A stretch of 64,000 nucleotides of DNA from Palsa-147 sp963771905 (GCA_963771905.1 CAVYVI010000009.1:930001-994000); one strand, 5' to 3'; shown: positions 44,091-52,982, counted from the first letter of the stretch. Numbers and translations: made by a program. Notes: generated by a model from the letters alone, not told the origin.

Positions 44091-45190
44091 ATGGCCGATC
44101 CTATTGCCGTTGCGCAAACCGAATCTCGAATCGAACCTATCCAACCTATCTGGCAATTTCTGCGAATCATCCCCGGCATTTTGTTGCTCGCAGCCGTGGG
44201 CTACGGCGGAAAACTGGTCGAGCGCGGCATTTCCGTCTACGGCAAGACGCACCATCTCACGCTGCCAAACATCGAATACGTTCTCTGGGCGATTTTGATC
44301 GGACTCGTAATCGCGAATACGGTCGGCGTCCCGGAATTTTTTCGCGCGGGCGTCGCGACTTACGAGTTTTGGCTCAAGGCGGGCATCGTTCTCCTCGGCT
44401 CGCGCTTTCTCCTGGGAGATGTGCTCAAGCTCGGCGGCGTGAGCCTCGGTTTAGTCGCCGGGGAATTGATCGTCGCGATCACTTTTATGACCGCGTTGGG
44501 ACGCGTTTTTGGACTGCGCCCAAAGCTCATTTCACTCCTCGCGGTGGGCTCGGCGGTCTGCGGCGTATCGGCGATCATCGCGACGCAGGGCGCCATCGAA
44601 GCCGACGATGAAGATTCGTCGTTTGCGATCGCCGCGATTCTCGCACTGGGTGCGCTCGCGCTGTTTACGTTCCCGCTGATCGGTCATGCGCTTCACATGA
44701 GCGACCGCGGGTACGGCCTCTGGGCTGGCTTGGCAGTCGACAATACCGCCGCGAAGCGACGGCCGCGGGCGCCCTCTATTCCGAAGCCGCGGGGAAGCTC
44801 GCCGTACTCGCGAAGACCACGCGCAACGCCATGATCGGCTTTGTCGTCCTCGGCTACGCCATCTACTGGGCTAGCCTCGGCCAGGCGAAAGCCGTTGGCA
44901 ACAAGGCCTTGTTCCTATGGCAGAAATTTCCGAAATTTGTTCTCGGCTTCCTCCTCATTTCCGTGCTCGCCACGGTTCATGTCTTCAGTAAGGACCAGAT
45001 CGGCGCCCTCGCGAATTTATCCCGCTGGGCGTTTCTGCTGACATTTGCCGGTGTGGGCCTGCGCACGAATTTCCGCGACCTGCGCAAGCAGGGATTGCGG
45101 CCCTTTGCTGTGGGCGCGATCGGCGAAGTGGTCATCGCCGCGTTCACTCTGGGACTGGTGATCGGCGCCGATCGTCTACTGCGGCATTAA
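44091..45190 (+). pseudogene. YeiH/UPF0324-type putative sulfate exporter, frameshifted
   Basis: The first 222 or so codons read well as a multi-span transporter (VLWAILIGLVIANTVGVPEFFRAGV, GIVLLGSRFLLGDVLKLGG, LAVGSAVCGVSAIIATQGAI, GLWAGLAVDNTA). After DNTA the frame breaks near 44749-44755. The bases read GCCGCGAAGCG where GCCGAAGCG would restore DNTAEATAAGALYSEAAGKL. That is a 2-nt (GC) excess. The rest (ending GADRLLRH) continues from the other frame to 45190. It is either a genuine recent frameshift or a sequencing/assembly error in a GC-rich spot. AAGAAGGG precedes ATG 44091. It sits in the sulfite/siroheme unit, so transport of an oxidised sulfur compound is plausible. Confidence 0.85.
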
Positions 45191-45267
45191 CTTCCGGTCT
45201 CGCCGCAAACGGTCCGGCTTCTGTCGCTTGACATGTAATTTTCAGTTTGGAATGGCCGTCACTAGGA

Positions 45268-45603
45268 TTAGACGCGGGCGAGAGCGGCGGCTTCGTCGTC
45301 GACGATGTCGAGAATACTGTCCAGGCGGACCATCTTGAGTAGCATACGAACGCGTTGCGTCGGTGAATAAAACGTGCATTTCCCACCCGCGCGCTTGAGC
45401 GTTGTAAAGGTCCGAACCAGCGCGCCGATTCCCGAACTGTCGAGCTCGCTCACCCCAGCCAGATTCACGGCGATATGCATCACGCCGGAATCCACCAGCT
45501 GCTGGACACGATCGCGGAACAGCTGTTCGGACTCACCCAGCCGTAGCGGCCCGATCAGATCGAGGATTGTAGCCGTGCCCGCCTTGCGAACTTGGAGTTC
45601 CAT
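45268..45603 (-). CDS. STAS-domain anti-sigma factor antagonist-like protein
   Basis: A 111-aa SpoIIAA-type protein. VNLAGVSELDSSGIGALVRTF carries the serine that is phosphorylated in anti-sigma factor antagonists. It would bind and switch a serine-kinase anti-sigma factor, but no such kinase or sigma factor is adjacent. AGGGA lies upstream of ATG 45603. It is convergent with the YeiH-type gene and divergent from the GAF-HlyD operon. Confidence 0.88.
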   Translation of the reverse strand: MELQVRKAGTATILDLIGPLRLGESEQLFRDRVQQLVDSGVMHIAVNLAGVSELDSSGIGALVRTFTTLKRAGGKCTFYSPTQRVRMLLKMVRLDSILDIVDDEAAALARV

Positions 45604-45641
45604 CAGTGTCCCTTGTGCTTTGTCAAACTAGCCGAAAAGGC

Positions 45642-45667
45642 GCATGCAATCAAGTGCTGATGCATGC
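45642..45667. repeat. Short inverted repeat in the divergent intergenic region
   Basis: GCATGCA (45642-45648) and TGCATGC (45661-45667) form 7-bp perfect arms, each itself largely palindromic, between the STAS gene and the GAF-HlyD operon. It is a candidate operator; nothing else is visible in this 190-nt gap. Confidence 0.4.
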
Positions 45668-45793
45668 AGGCCACTTGTATTGACCTTGGTGGAAGCATTT
45701 GTTAGGCTGCCCCGGTTCCGCACACCCGCACGATTGCCATCGTTCTGATCGAAGCCTAGTACGGGTGTTTCGCCGACCCATCCGGGGAAAGTC

Positions 45794-48220
45794 ATGGAAA
45801 CGTCATCGGCGCTCGTGGACCTCGCGAGCGTCCTCTTTGCCTGTCGCGACAGAGAGACTCTGCGCAAGACCTTCGTGGCTCGCGTCGCCGCCGCGCTGAA
45901 CGCACGCGCCGTCTTCCTTTGGCTCAGCGAGGGAGACGGCGAAGGACTCGCCTGCCGCGCGCGCTGGAGCGATCCCCAAGCTAGGCTCGCTCCCGTCGCC
46001 GAGTCTGTCCGCGAAGGCATCCTCGTCGAGGTTCTCGAAGAGGCATCGTCTGTTCTTGCATCCGGCAAAGATATCGATCGAAACGCCTACTCCCATCTGC
46101 CGGCGGCGGTGCGCGCGTCAATTCAATCTGCGCTCTTCGTACCATTCCCGGGTCAAACCGGGGCCGCAGGCGTCGTTGAAGCGCTGAACAAGAGTGGCGG
46201 TGAATTCACAACGCAAGATGCCGCGTTTCTTGACACGCTCGCTCGACTCGCCGCTCAGGCCGACGCGCTCCTCGCCGGAATCGAAACCGAGCGCGACTCG
46301 CAACTCGAAACAATCGAGCGGCTGACTTCTTTGTACGACATCAGCAGGATATTTAACTCGACCCTCGAGCTGAATGAGCTGCTGCCCATCGTCGCCGGAA
46401 AAATACGCGACATTCTCCAGGCCCAAGCTTGCAACCTCTGGCTCGTCGAGCCAGATGGCGCGTCTCTGAAGCTTGCGCGGAAGGACGGTCAGGACCTCAC
46501 GCTTGAAGATGATGCGACCGCGCCACTTGATTCGGGGCATCTTGCGGAGGTTGCCAAGTCCGGCAGCGCCCGGCTCATCGAGAATCCGGCGGAAGAGGAA
46601 TCGCTCGCCGAACGGATCAAGGCCGGTGGGGAATTTGAGCTCCAGTCCATCATTTGTGCGCCGTTGCGCAAGGAGGAGGAAGTCATCGGCGTGATTGAGC
46701 TTGTGAACAAGCTCGACGGAACGCCCTTCAACGAAGAGGATCTGTTCTTCCTCTCTAGCATCGCCGAGCAGGCCGCCGTCGCGCTCCACAATGCGAATCT
46801 TCTCGAGTCCGAACGCAAACTTCACGAGCTCGACGCACTACTGAAGATCAGCCAGGAAATCACCTCCACACTTGATCTCGATCATGTCCTGACGACGGTC
46901 GTGCATCAGGCCGGGACGGTCGTGCCCTTCGACCGCTGCGTGATCGGCTTCTTCGATCGCAATCGTTTTGTGCTGGGCGCCGTCTCCGGCGAAGACGAAG
47001 TGCCGAAGAACGCGGAAATGGATATGCTGCGCAAGCTTCTCGAATGGATTTCAACGCAAGACACGGCGGTGCGCGCGGATCAGTATGAAGAAGGCTGGCA
47101 GGTTGAGCCAGAATCGGCGCAGGATGTCATCGTGCCCTATCTCGAGGAGCACGACTACTGCGGATTTTTTGCGCTCCCGCTGCGTGACGATCAGGGTACC
47201 GTGGGCGTTCTCTGCATGCTCAACGGCGACGCCGAGTTTCTCACCGACAGCCAGCGCGAAACGGTCACCATTCTCGCGAACCAGACCACCGTCGCGATTC
47301 GCAACGCACAGCTCTACCAGCAAGTTCCTCTCGCCGGTTTGCTTCAGCCGTTTGCGCAGAAGAAGCAGAAACTCCTCGGAGCGGTGTCGAAATCGCGCTG
47401 GATCGAATATGGCTGGAAAGCCCTAGCCGTGGCGATTGTACTGACCATCGTGCCGTGGCCCGTCCGGGTCAGCACGAACGCCACCGTCGTCCCCGCGAAC
47501 CGCCGCGTCATCAGCGCGGTAACCAACGGAATTGTCCAGCGCGTATTTGTGCACGAGGGCGACACCGTGAGCGCTGGTCAGCCGCTCGCTCAGCTCGACG
47601 ATGGCGAAGACCTCGTCAAGCTCGCCCGCGCGCGCAGCGATCTCTCGCTCGCGCAACACGATCTCGCCGACGCTGAGTTCAAGCGCGATCTCACCGCCTC
47701 AGCGCAGGCCAGGCTCCGCGCGGCCGCGGCAGAAGCCGCCGTGACGCTCGAGCAGGATCGCGTCGCAAACGCACAGCTCCGTGCTCCTATCGACGGCGTC
47801 GTTGTCACTCCTAAGGTCGAAGAAAAGACCGGAACGATGCTGCAGGCCGGTGATCCGTTCTGCGAGCTCGTGGCGCAGCAGCGCATGGCCGTGGACATGA
47901 ACGTCCCCGAGACGGACCTCACGCTGATTGAGCCGGGAAGGCACATCGCGCTGAAGCTGAACGCGTATCCCGACGAAACATTTGACGGAACCGTGGATCG
48001 CCTTGGGACACGCTCGCAAGTCATCGAAGGCGAAGAATATTTTGTCGTTCGAGCGATTTTCGACAACACGGATGGCCATGCGCGCGACGGTATGGCTGGC
48101 CGCGCCCGCATTCGCGCGAGCGGCGGCTGGTTCGGGACCGGCTGGTATCCCGTTGGTTACGCGCTCCTGCGTTCGCTGTTCCGCTGGACCTGGGAAAAGG
48201 TGTGGGTATGGATGCCGTAA
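45794..48220 (+). CDS. Three GAF domains fused to an HlyD-type membrane-fusion protein
   Basis: An 808-aa protein. Residues about 15-155, 175-335 and 350-505 are three GAF-like domains, the second and third ending in typical AVALHNANLLESERK and TVAIRNAQLYQQV. A single membrane helix follows (ALAVAIVLTIVPW, about 548-560). The periplasmic part is a HlyD/biotinyl-lipoyl adaptor: ISAVTNGIVQRVFVHEGDTVSAGQPLAQLDD, a short coiled-coil hairpin, then LRAPIDGVVVTPKVEEKTGTML. A cytoplasmic sensor is thus covalently tied to a periplasmic adaptor. It is first in a three-gene run with two more adaptor-bearing proteins, so it may gate an export complex. Confidence 0.88.
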   Translation: METSSALVDLASVLFACRDRETLRKTFVARVAAALNARAVFLWLSEGDGEGLACRARWSDPQARLAPVAESVREGILVEVLEEASSVLASGKDIDRNAYSHLPAAVRASIQSALFVPFPGQTGAAGVVEALNKSGGEFTTQDAAFLDTLARLAAQADALLAGIETERDSQLETIERLTSLYDISRIFNSTLELNELLPIVAGKIRDILQAQACNLWLVEPDGASLKLARKDGQDLTLEDDATAPLDSGHLAEVAKSGSARLIENPAEEESLAERIKAGGEFELQSIICAPLRKEEEVIGVIELVNKLDGTPFNEEDLFFLSSIAEQAAVALHNANLLESERKLHELDALLKISQEITSTLDLDHVLTTVVHQAGTVVPFDRCVIGFFDRNRFVLGAVSGEDEVPKNAEMDMLRKLLEWISTQDTAVRADQYEEGWQVEPESAQDVIVPYLEEHDYCGFFALPLRDDQGTVGVLCMLNGDAEFLTDSQRETVTILANQTTVAIRNAQLYQQVPLAGLLQPFAQKKQKLLGAVSKSRWIEYGWKALAVAIVLTIVPWPVRVSTNATVVPANRRVISAVTNGIVQRVFVHEGDTVSAGQPLAQLDDGEDLVKLARARSDLSLAQHDLADAEFKRDLTASAQARLRAAAAEAAVTLEQDRVANAQLRAPIDGVVVTPKVEEKTGTMLQAGDPFCELVAQQRMAVDMNVPETDLTLIEPGRHIALKLNAYPDETFDGTVDRLGTRSQVIEGEEYFVVRAIFDNTDGHARDGMAGRARIRASGGWFGTGWYPVGYALLRSLFRWTWEKVWVWMP

Positions 48221-48263
48221 CGATGGGTCGCGGTGGAGTATGCTGGCTGTATCAGGGGCGAAT

Positions 48264-49184
48264 ATGAAACGCGGAATCTGGCTTTTTGCCGCAAGCTTGG
48301 CCGTGACCGCAGCGGGCTGTGGCGGCTCACCCGCATCGACTTCTCCATCCGGTGCCACGCCATCGAGTACAACTACAACCGCCTCACGTTCTGCCGGGCC
48401 CGCGGCATCGGCCGCTTCTGCCGATGTGCTCAGCGTTCTCACGGTCGAACATGAAGTGGATGTCCGTGCGCAGCGCGAGGGAATGGTCCTGCAGCTCGCC
48501 GCGGAGGAAGGACGCCGCGTTCAGCCTGGGGATGTTCTGGGCCGGTTGGATGACCGTCAGCTTCAAACGGAACTCGAGAAGGCACGCGCCGATCTTCTCG
48601 TCTCTCAGAATAACGTAAAATACAAGCAAGCCGAGAACCAAGCGAAGGTCGCGAATTTGCATCGCCAGCAACTCATGCGCGCCGCGGGCTTGAGCAGCGA
48701 TGCGGATCTCGAACAGGCGCAATTCGAAGCCAAAGCGACGGCATATGAAGTCGACAGTTGGACCGCGCTGGTGAAGAGCAGCGAGGCGCAGATTCAGAGC
48801 CTGCAAATCGAGCTCGAGCAGATGCAATTTCGCGCGCCGTTCGCGGGCGTCGTCATCCGCCGCTACATTCGCGAAGGACAGACCGTGGTCAAGGATGATC
48901 CCTGCTTTCGCGTCAGCCAGCTCGGGCCACTTCAAGTTCATATCCAGGTGCCCGAAAGTCCGGCCGGTAAGCCTGCGATCGGCGCTCTCGTGAACGTGAC
49001 CGTCGTCGCCGACCCCGGCCATGCTTACTCCGCTCGGACAATCAAAGTCAGTCCCACCATCGATCCCGCAAGCGATAGCTACGACGTTACCGCCCAGCTC
49101 AACGGCCCCGACCTCGCCGCGTTGAGCCCCGGCATGGCCGTGCGCGTTTCGCTGCCGTCGCAAAATACTCCGCGGAAGCCCTGA
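48264..49184 (+). CDS. HlyD/RND-type periplasmic adaptor lipoprotein
   Basis: 306 aa from ATG 48264 (AGGGGCG 4 nt upstream). The lipoprotein signal is KRGIWLFAASLAVTAAGCGG with the lipobox Cys at AAGC, then a Ser/Thr/Ala-rich linker. The adaptor body has a lipoyl half (REGMVLQLAAEEGRRVQPGDVLGRLDD), a coiled-coil hairpin with QNNVKYKQAENQAKVANLHRQQLMRAAG, and FRAPFAGVVIRRYIREGQTV. It lies 44 nt after the GAF-HlyD gene and 6 nt before the M50 fusion. No RND pump or TolC gene is adjacent. Confidence 0.9.
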   Translation: MKRGIWLFAASLAVTAAGCGGSPASTSPSGATPSSTTTTASRSAGPAASAASADVLSVLTVEHEVDVRAQREGMVLQLAAEEGRRVQPGDVLGRLDDRQLQTELEKARADLLVSQNNVKYKQAENQAKVANLHRQQLMRAAGLSSDADLEQAQFEAKATAYEVDSWTALVKSSEAQIQSLQIELEQMQFRAPFAGVVIRRYIREGQTVVKDDPCFRVSQLGPLQVHIQVPESPAGKPAIGALVNVTVVADPGHAYSARTIKVSPTIDPASDSYDVTAQLNGPDLAALSPGMAVRVSLPSQNTPRKP

Positions 49185-49190
49185 TCGACT

Positions 49191-51338
49191 ATGCGCTACG
49201 GACCGACAAGCCTGCAGCTTTCGAGCGTGCTGGCCAAGGGACTCCACCGCCCAAAGCTGCGCGACGATCTTAAGATTAGCGAGCAGCAGATTGCCGGCAA
49301 GGCCAGCTTCGTCGTTAAAGATCCAATTAACGTTACTTACCATCGCTACGGCCCCATCGAATATGAACTCTTGAGGATGTGCGACGGAACTCGCACTCCG
49401 GCCGAAGTCGCCGCGGCGATGAGCGAGCTCCACCCCGAATCACCGCTTGGAGAGAATGAAGTTCTCGATTTTCTCGATGGCGTTGAGGCTAACCTCTGGG
49501 TCAGAAGCGCCGGCGAAAAGAATTTGGCGATGCTCGAGCGCATTCGCGACGAGCGCAAAGGCAGACTCGATCAATCGAGCTTGCTATACATCCAGTTCAA
49601 GGCCTGGAATCCCAATCGCGCCCTCGAACGCATGGATCCGTATCTGAGCTGGATGTACACGTGGGGCTTTGCCGTTTTTTCCATCATCATATTCGTGATC
49701 GCCACGAGCATTCTCGCCGGCGACTGGACGCGCATCGAGCAGGACACGTCTTCGCTATATTCCTTCGCCGGCAAGAGCAGCTACGACCTCTGGGCGTTCT
49801 GGATCATTATGTTGGCCCTCGGCGGAATCCACGAGCTCGCCCACGGCCTAACCTGCAAGCACTACGGCGGAGAGGTCCCGCAAATGGGTTTCATGCTGAT
49901 TTATTTCACGCCGGCGTTCTACACCGATACGACCGACATTTTGATCTTCGACACCGTGACGCCGCGGCAGCTCACGATCTTCGCGGGAATTTGGATCGAG
50001 CTGGTGGTCTGCTCGCTCGCGACATTCGTCTGGGCGCTCTCGTTTCCCGGCTCGACGCTGAACGATATCGCATACAAGGTTCTTCTCTTAAGCGGCATTC
50101 AGGGCGCGATGATCAACTTGAACCCGTTGATCAAGGCGGATGGCTACTACGCGCTCGCGCAGTACCTCCAGATGGATTCGCTGCGCGAAGATTCCTTCGA
50201 ATTCATGCGCACCTGGGCGCGAAAGTACCTGTTGCGTCAGAAGATCGATTTGCCGCCCGCAAGCCGCCGGCAGCGCCGGATCTTCTTCGTGTTCAGCGTG
50301 GCGGCGATCGTGTACAGCGTGACGCTTCTGTTTGTCGTACTCGTCTTCGTGAACAATGTTTTTGTCGGCAGGCTGGGCGATTGGTGGGGCTACGTGGCGA
50401 CGGCAGCCCTACTTTACCTGATGTTCCGCGGTCGGCTCCGGAAAGCGATGCCGCACGTTCGGGCGCGGCTCTGGAAAACTCGGGAGGCATTTATGAGGTG
50501 GAAGATGACTCGCGCGCAGCAGGTAGCGGTCGCAGCCGCCGCGCTCGTGCTTTTTGTGCCGCCGTTTTCGTCGAGCGTTTCGAGCGACTTCATCCTCGAA
50601 CCGGGAGCCCGGGGAGTTGTCCGGGCGTCAGTCAGCGGCCAATTGCGCGATGTTCGCGTCCGACAGGGTGACCGTGTCCATGCGGGAGAAATCGTCGCTG
50701 AATTGACTAATTCCGATGTCGAAGCAAACGTGGTGACGGTCGAGAGTGAGCTTGGTCTCGCCGAGTCTACGCTGCGCTCTGCTGAAGACCGCTCTTCCTG
50801 GACGGAGGCGGCTCGCGCCGCCGATGAGCGCGCTCGGTTGACATCTGAGCTCTCTATTGCCCGCACGAAGCTTGCTGAGCTCGTCCTTCGGGCTCCGATC
50901 GACGGTGTCATCACGGCGGATGAGTTGCCGCTGCGTCCCGGCGAATTCCTCGCGGAAGGCCAGGAGTTCGTTCGTGTGTTCGACCGCGGAGTAATGCGCG
51001 CGCGTATTCTTGTGCACGACTGGGCGCTCCAGGACGTCGTCGTTGGGGCGCCCGTTCGCCTCAAGGTGACCGCCGAGCCGTATCGAACTTATGCGGGCCG
51101 GGTCCAGCGCATTTTGCCCGCTGCGGCACTGGATCGCCCGATTTCGCAGCCGGAAAAGCTTGAGCGGCAAGGACAGGACATCGCCAACTACTTCGCAGTG
51201 GAAATGGAGTTTCCGAACCCCGACGGGAGTCTGCGGGAAGGCATGACGGGTATGGCCAAGATCTCCGGAACGCATCGCCCGCTCGCATGGCAGGCCGGGA
51301 AGGCCGCTTGGCGCTGGCTCCGTTCACAAATATGGTAA
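49191..51338 (+). CDS. PqqD-like domain / M50 site-2 protease / HlyD adaptor fusion
   Basis: A 715-aa protein. Residues about 28-105 resemble a PqqD/RRE fold (VKDPINVTYHRYGPIEYELLRMCDGTRTPAEVAAAM), a domain that binds leader peptides of ribosomal natural products. Next comes a membrane M50 protease with zinc site HELAH (H214, E215, H218), then MGFMLIYFTPAFYTDTTD and the third-ligand motif NPLIKADGYY (D317). After a last helix near 450-465 follows a HlyD-type adaptor (GVVRASVSGQLRDVRVRQGDRVHAGE...LRAPIDGVITADELPLRPGEFL). This suggests peptide recognition, cleavage and hand-over in one chain. Two 31-aa peptide genes lie just downstream on the other strand. Confidence 0.88.
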   Translation: MRYGPTSLQLSSVLAKGLHRPKLRDDLKISEQQIAGKASFVVKDPINVTYHRYGPIEYELLRMCDGTRTPAEVAAAMSELHPESPLGENEVLDFLDGVEANLWVRSAGEKNLAMLERIRDERKGRLDQSSLLYIQFKAWNPNRALERMDPYLSWMYTWGFAVFSIIIFVIATSILAGDWTRIEQDTSSLYSFAGKSSYDLWAFWIIMLALGGIHELAHGLTCKHYGGEVPQMGFMLIYFTPAFYTDTTDILIFDTVTPRQLTIFAGIWIELVVCSLATFVWALSFPGSTLNDIAYKVLLLSGIQGAMINLNPLIKADGYYALAQYLQMDSLREDSFEFMRTWARKYLLRQKIDLPPASRRQRRIFFVFSVAAIVYSVTLLFVVLVFVNNVFVGRLGDWWGYVATAALLYLMFRGRLRKAMPHVRARLWKTREAFMRWKMTRAQQVAVAAAALVLFVPPFSSSVSSDFILEPGARGVVRASVSGQLRDVRVRQGDRVHAGEIVAELTNSDVEANVVTVESELGLAESTLRSAEDRSSWTEAARAADERARLTSELSIARTKLAELVLRAPIDGVITADELPLRPGEFLAEGQEFVRVFDRGVMRARILVHDWALQDVVVGAPVRLKVTAEPYRTYAGRVQRILPAAALDRPISQPEKLERQGQDIANYFAVEMEFPNPDGSLREGMTGMAKISGTHRPLAWQAGKAAWRWLRSQIW

Positions 51339-51361
51339 TCCAAAAAAGCTCCTAAGAACAC

Positions 51362-51395
51362 AAAGGGCTGCCAACATCAACTGTGGCAGCCCTTT
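51362..51395. terminator. Bidirectional terminator hairpin
   Basis: AAAGGGCTGCCA (51362-51373) and TGGCAGCCCTTT (51384-51395) pair over 12 bp around a 10-nt loop. It sits between the convergent M50 fusion and the first 31-aa peptide gene and can serve both. Its core GGGCTGCCA matches the hairpin after the second peptide gene. Confidence 0.8.
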
Positions 51396-51433
51396 TGAGT
51401 CTTTGATTTGCTGATCCGTTCCACTATGCCGTC

Positions 51434-51529
51434 TTACGGATGCTTCAGCGCAACGATCTTGCTCTCGCTCTTGGCGGACTTCAGTTCCAACTTCGATCCC
51501 TTTTTCACCGGCGTCTTTTTCGTGGCCAT
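51434..51529 (-). CDS. 31-aa cationic peptide, copy 1
   Basis: Reads MATKKTPVKKGSKL at the start and ALKHP at the end, with nine lysines in 31 residues and no cysteine or hydrophobic segment. GAGGGAG lies about 7 nt before ATG 51529. It is the sister of the gene at 52819-52914: same length, 17 of the 31 positions identical in an ungapped alignment, same 5' UTR hairpin GCCCACGAGGGC (51554-51565), and sigma-54 promoter and palindrome at the same spacings. The frame is open upstream to 51754, but that part is promoter DNA and is not conserved in frame between copies, so I reject the longer form. It could be an RiPP-like precursor or a signalling or antimicrobial peptide. Confidence 0.75.
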   Translation of the reverse strand: MATKKTPVKKGSKLELKSAKSESKIVALKHP

Positions 51530-51580
51530 TTTTTTCTCCCTCGTTTTAAGTTCGCCCTCGTGGGCCTCGCCTTCGATATA

Positions 51581-51596
51581 AGCATTCACCGTGCCA
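51581..51596 (-). promoter_or_regulatory. Sigma-54 promoter of peptide copy 1
   Basis: On the minus strand it reads TGGCACGGTGAATGCT, with GG-N10-GC and a near-consensus -24 box TGGCACG. The -12 GC is 52 nt before the peptide ATG, giving a UTR of about 40 nt that contains the hairpin GCCC-ACGA-GGGC. Confidence 0.75.
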
Positions 51597-51691
51597 ATCC
51601 CGAGGAAAGCGCTCCAAGTTGGTAAGTCCTTAAAATCCCTATAGTTGGAAAATCGGGCGTCGTCGGCTTCTGCCCGCAAGAATACTGATAG

Positions 51692-51708
51692 CGTTGATTT
51701 TCTCAACG
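51692..51708. promoter_or_regulatory. Palindromic activator site, copy 1
   Basis: CGTTGA-N5-TCAACG, a perfect inverted repeat, with 95 nt between it and the sigma-54 -24 box of peptide copy 1. The flank on the peptide-distal side (TGTTGGTTTT on the plus strand) is also shared with copy 2. It is a candidate upstream activating site for the NtrC-type protein encoded at 53121-54506. Confidence 0.75.
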
Positions 51709-51750
51709 AATGTTGGTTTTTTAAGAGCCACGAGCAGCCTCGTGGGTCGC

Positions 51751-52533
51751 TCAATCCCGCGTCCGCCGCGCCAGGAACACCGACTTATATCCCCTTATCG
51801 TCAGCGGTACCCTCGAATTCGATACCAACACAGCGAAATCGAATACTTGGACATGCTCGAACCCGGACTCACGCAGCGTCCGCAGGATTTCCGTCCCGCT
51901 CCAGTGCGTCTCTTCAATCCTCTGGTGGAAGCGCTTCCAGCCCCGCCGCCGTCCCGGCACGAACCATGTCACCTCCAGCCACCCCTTTCCTCGTCTCTGG
52001 TCATAGCCGCCGCGCTGCACCATAAAAAGCTTCGATGTTTCCCGGATATCCGTTTCCGCCCAGATTTCATCGAAAACTCGGCGATGATTCACATCGAATA
52101 CGAAATACCCACCGGGACGCAGTGCACGACTTACTGCCCTCGCGACGCGCAGCAGGTCTGTTTTCCTCGGGATGTGGTTGACAGCTCCCCACTCAGAATT
52201 GATGAGATCCACTCGCTGGGGCAGACGAAAGGACCTCATGTCAGCTTGCATGAAATGAATCGGCAAATTCGCGCGGCGCGCTTTCAGGCGGGCTGCCCAC
52301 AACATCGCTGCGGAAAGGTCCACCGCGTACACACGCAAGCCCCGGCGGGCGAACTCGCATGCGCGGTTCCCAGTCCCACACCCCAGCTCGCAGACCGATT
52401 TCGCCCCAGCGAGGATCGGCCTCAACAGGCGGCTGTGAGCTCGGTTCCAGGCTACTTTCTGGTCGCGCGGCCAGAGTTCGTCGTACTGAATCCCAGCATC
52501 GGCGTAAACGGTTTTGCGGGAGGGTTTTGTCAT
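51751..52533 (-). CDS. Class I SAM-dependent methyltransferase
   Basis: 260 aa from ATG 52533. SAM motif I is VCELGCGTGNRACEFARRG, motif II region RVYAVDLSAAML, then MQADMRSFRLP and ALRPGGYFVFDVNH. The N-terminal TVYADAGIQYDELWPRD is usual for this fold. No ribosome site is evident, and GTG 52605 in frame is an alternative giving 284 aa. The substrate is unknown. It sits between the two peptide genes on the same strand, with the copy-2 hairpin upstream and the copy-1 activator site just past its stop. A role in modifying the peptides is possible but unproven. Confidence 0.85.
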   Translation of the reverse strand: MTKPSRKTVYADAGIQYDELWPRDQKVAWNRAHSRLLRPILAGAKSVCELGCGTGNRACEFARRGLRVYAVDLSAAMLWAARLKARRANLPIHFMQADMRSFRLPQRVDLINSEWGAVNHIPRKTDLLRVARAVSRALRPGGYFVFDVNHRRVFDEIWAETDIRETSKLFMVQRGGYDQRRGKGWLEVTWFVPGRRRGWKRFHQRIEETHWSGTEILRTLRESGFEHVQVFDFAVLVSNSRVPLTIRGYKSVFLARRTRD

Positions 52534-52709
52534 GTTGTCTGGAGAGGCCGGCGATGCGGCCCGGGTTATCGAGCTCACAGCGCGTCGCACGCAGTCATCG
52601 GGCACGAGAGTATCGAACGTCTATCGGGTCATTATCAACTGAAATTCTCGAATCCGCCTGGAAGCTCATGGACTCGAGGGATTCGAAGCGAAGCCTGATA
52701 TTCAAATAG

Positions 52710-52744
52710 AGAGGGGCTGCCACCGTTTTGGTGGCAGCCCCTCT
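52710..52744. terminator. Terminator-like hairpin after peptide copy 2
   Basis: AGAGGGGCTGCCACC (52710-52724) and GGTGGCAGCCCCTCT (52730-52744) pair over 15 bp around a 5-nt loop. The T-tract on either side is poor. It follows the minus-strand copy-2 peptide gene by about 75 nt and resembles the hairpin after copy 1 (shared GGGCTGCCA core and a downstream TTTGATT), so the duplicated unit includes its hairpin. Confidence 0.75.
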
Positions 52745-52818
52745 TCAGTTCTTTGATTCCGTTGCCCTGCGAATCTCCGGGCCGCGCAAAATCTCTTAAA
52801 GCGGGGCCGGCGCCAAAA

Positions 52819-52914
52819 CTACGGGTGCTTCAGGGGGCTCACTGGGGTAAGCTTCATCGACTTCAACGTGCCGAGCTTGGTTCCCTTTTTCACCGGAGTC
52901 TTTTTCGATGCCAT
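52819..52914 (-). CDS. 31-aa cationic peptide, copy 2
   Basis: Starts MASKKTPVKKGTKLGTLK and ends SPLKHP; eight lysines, no cysteine, three further prolines. It has the same length as copy 1. GAGGGAG lies about 8 nt before ATG 52914. The UTR hairpin GCCCACGAGGGC is at 52940-52951. The upstream reading frame is shifted relative to copy 1, which shows that the conserved upstream DNA is UTR and not protein. The conserved N-terminal block (MAxKKTPVKKGxKL) looks like a recognition leader, and the variable middle followed by LKHP would be the specific part. Confidence 0.75.
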   Translation of the reverse strand: MASKKTPVKKGTKLGTLKSMKLTPVSPLKHP

Positions 52915-52966
52915 CGTTGTTTCTCCCTCGCTTGAGATTGCCCTCGTGGGCTACGCTCATGGAGAA

Positions 52967-52982
52967 TGCACGCCTCATGCCA
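52967..52982 (-). promoter_or_regulatory. Sigma-54 promoter of peptide copy 2
   Basis: On the minus strand it reads TGGCATGAGGCGTGCA, with GG-N10-GC. The -12 GC is 53 nt before the ATG, nearly the same as in copy 1 (52). Confidence 0.72.

Noticed and set aside
45668..45793. Sigma-54 promoter for the GAF-HlyD operon
   Set aside because: GG pairs are present near 45690-45700, but none has GC after exactly 10 nt.
51530..51754. Longer version of peptide copy 1 extending to 51754
   Set aside because: That stretch contains the palindrome, the sigma-54 promoter and the UTR hairpin, and the matching DNA of copy 2 is in a different frame, so it is not protein-coding.
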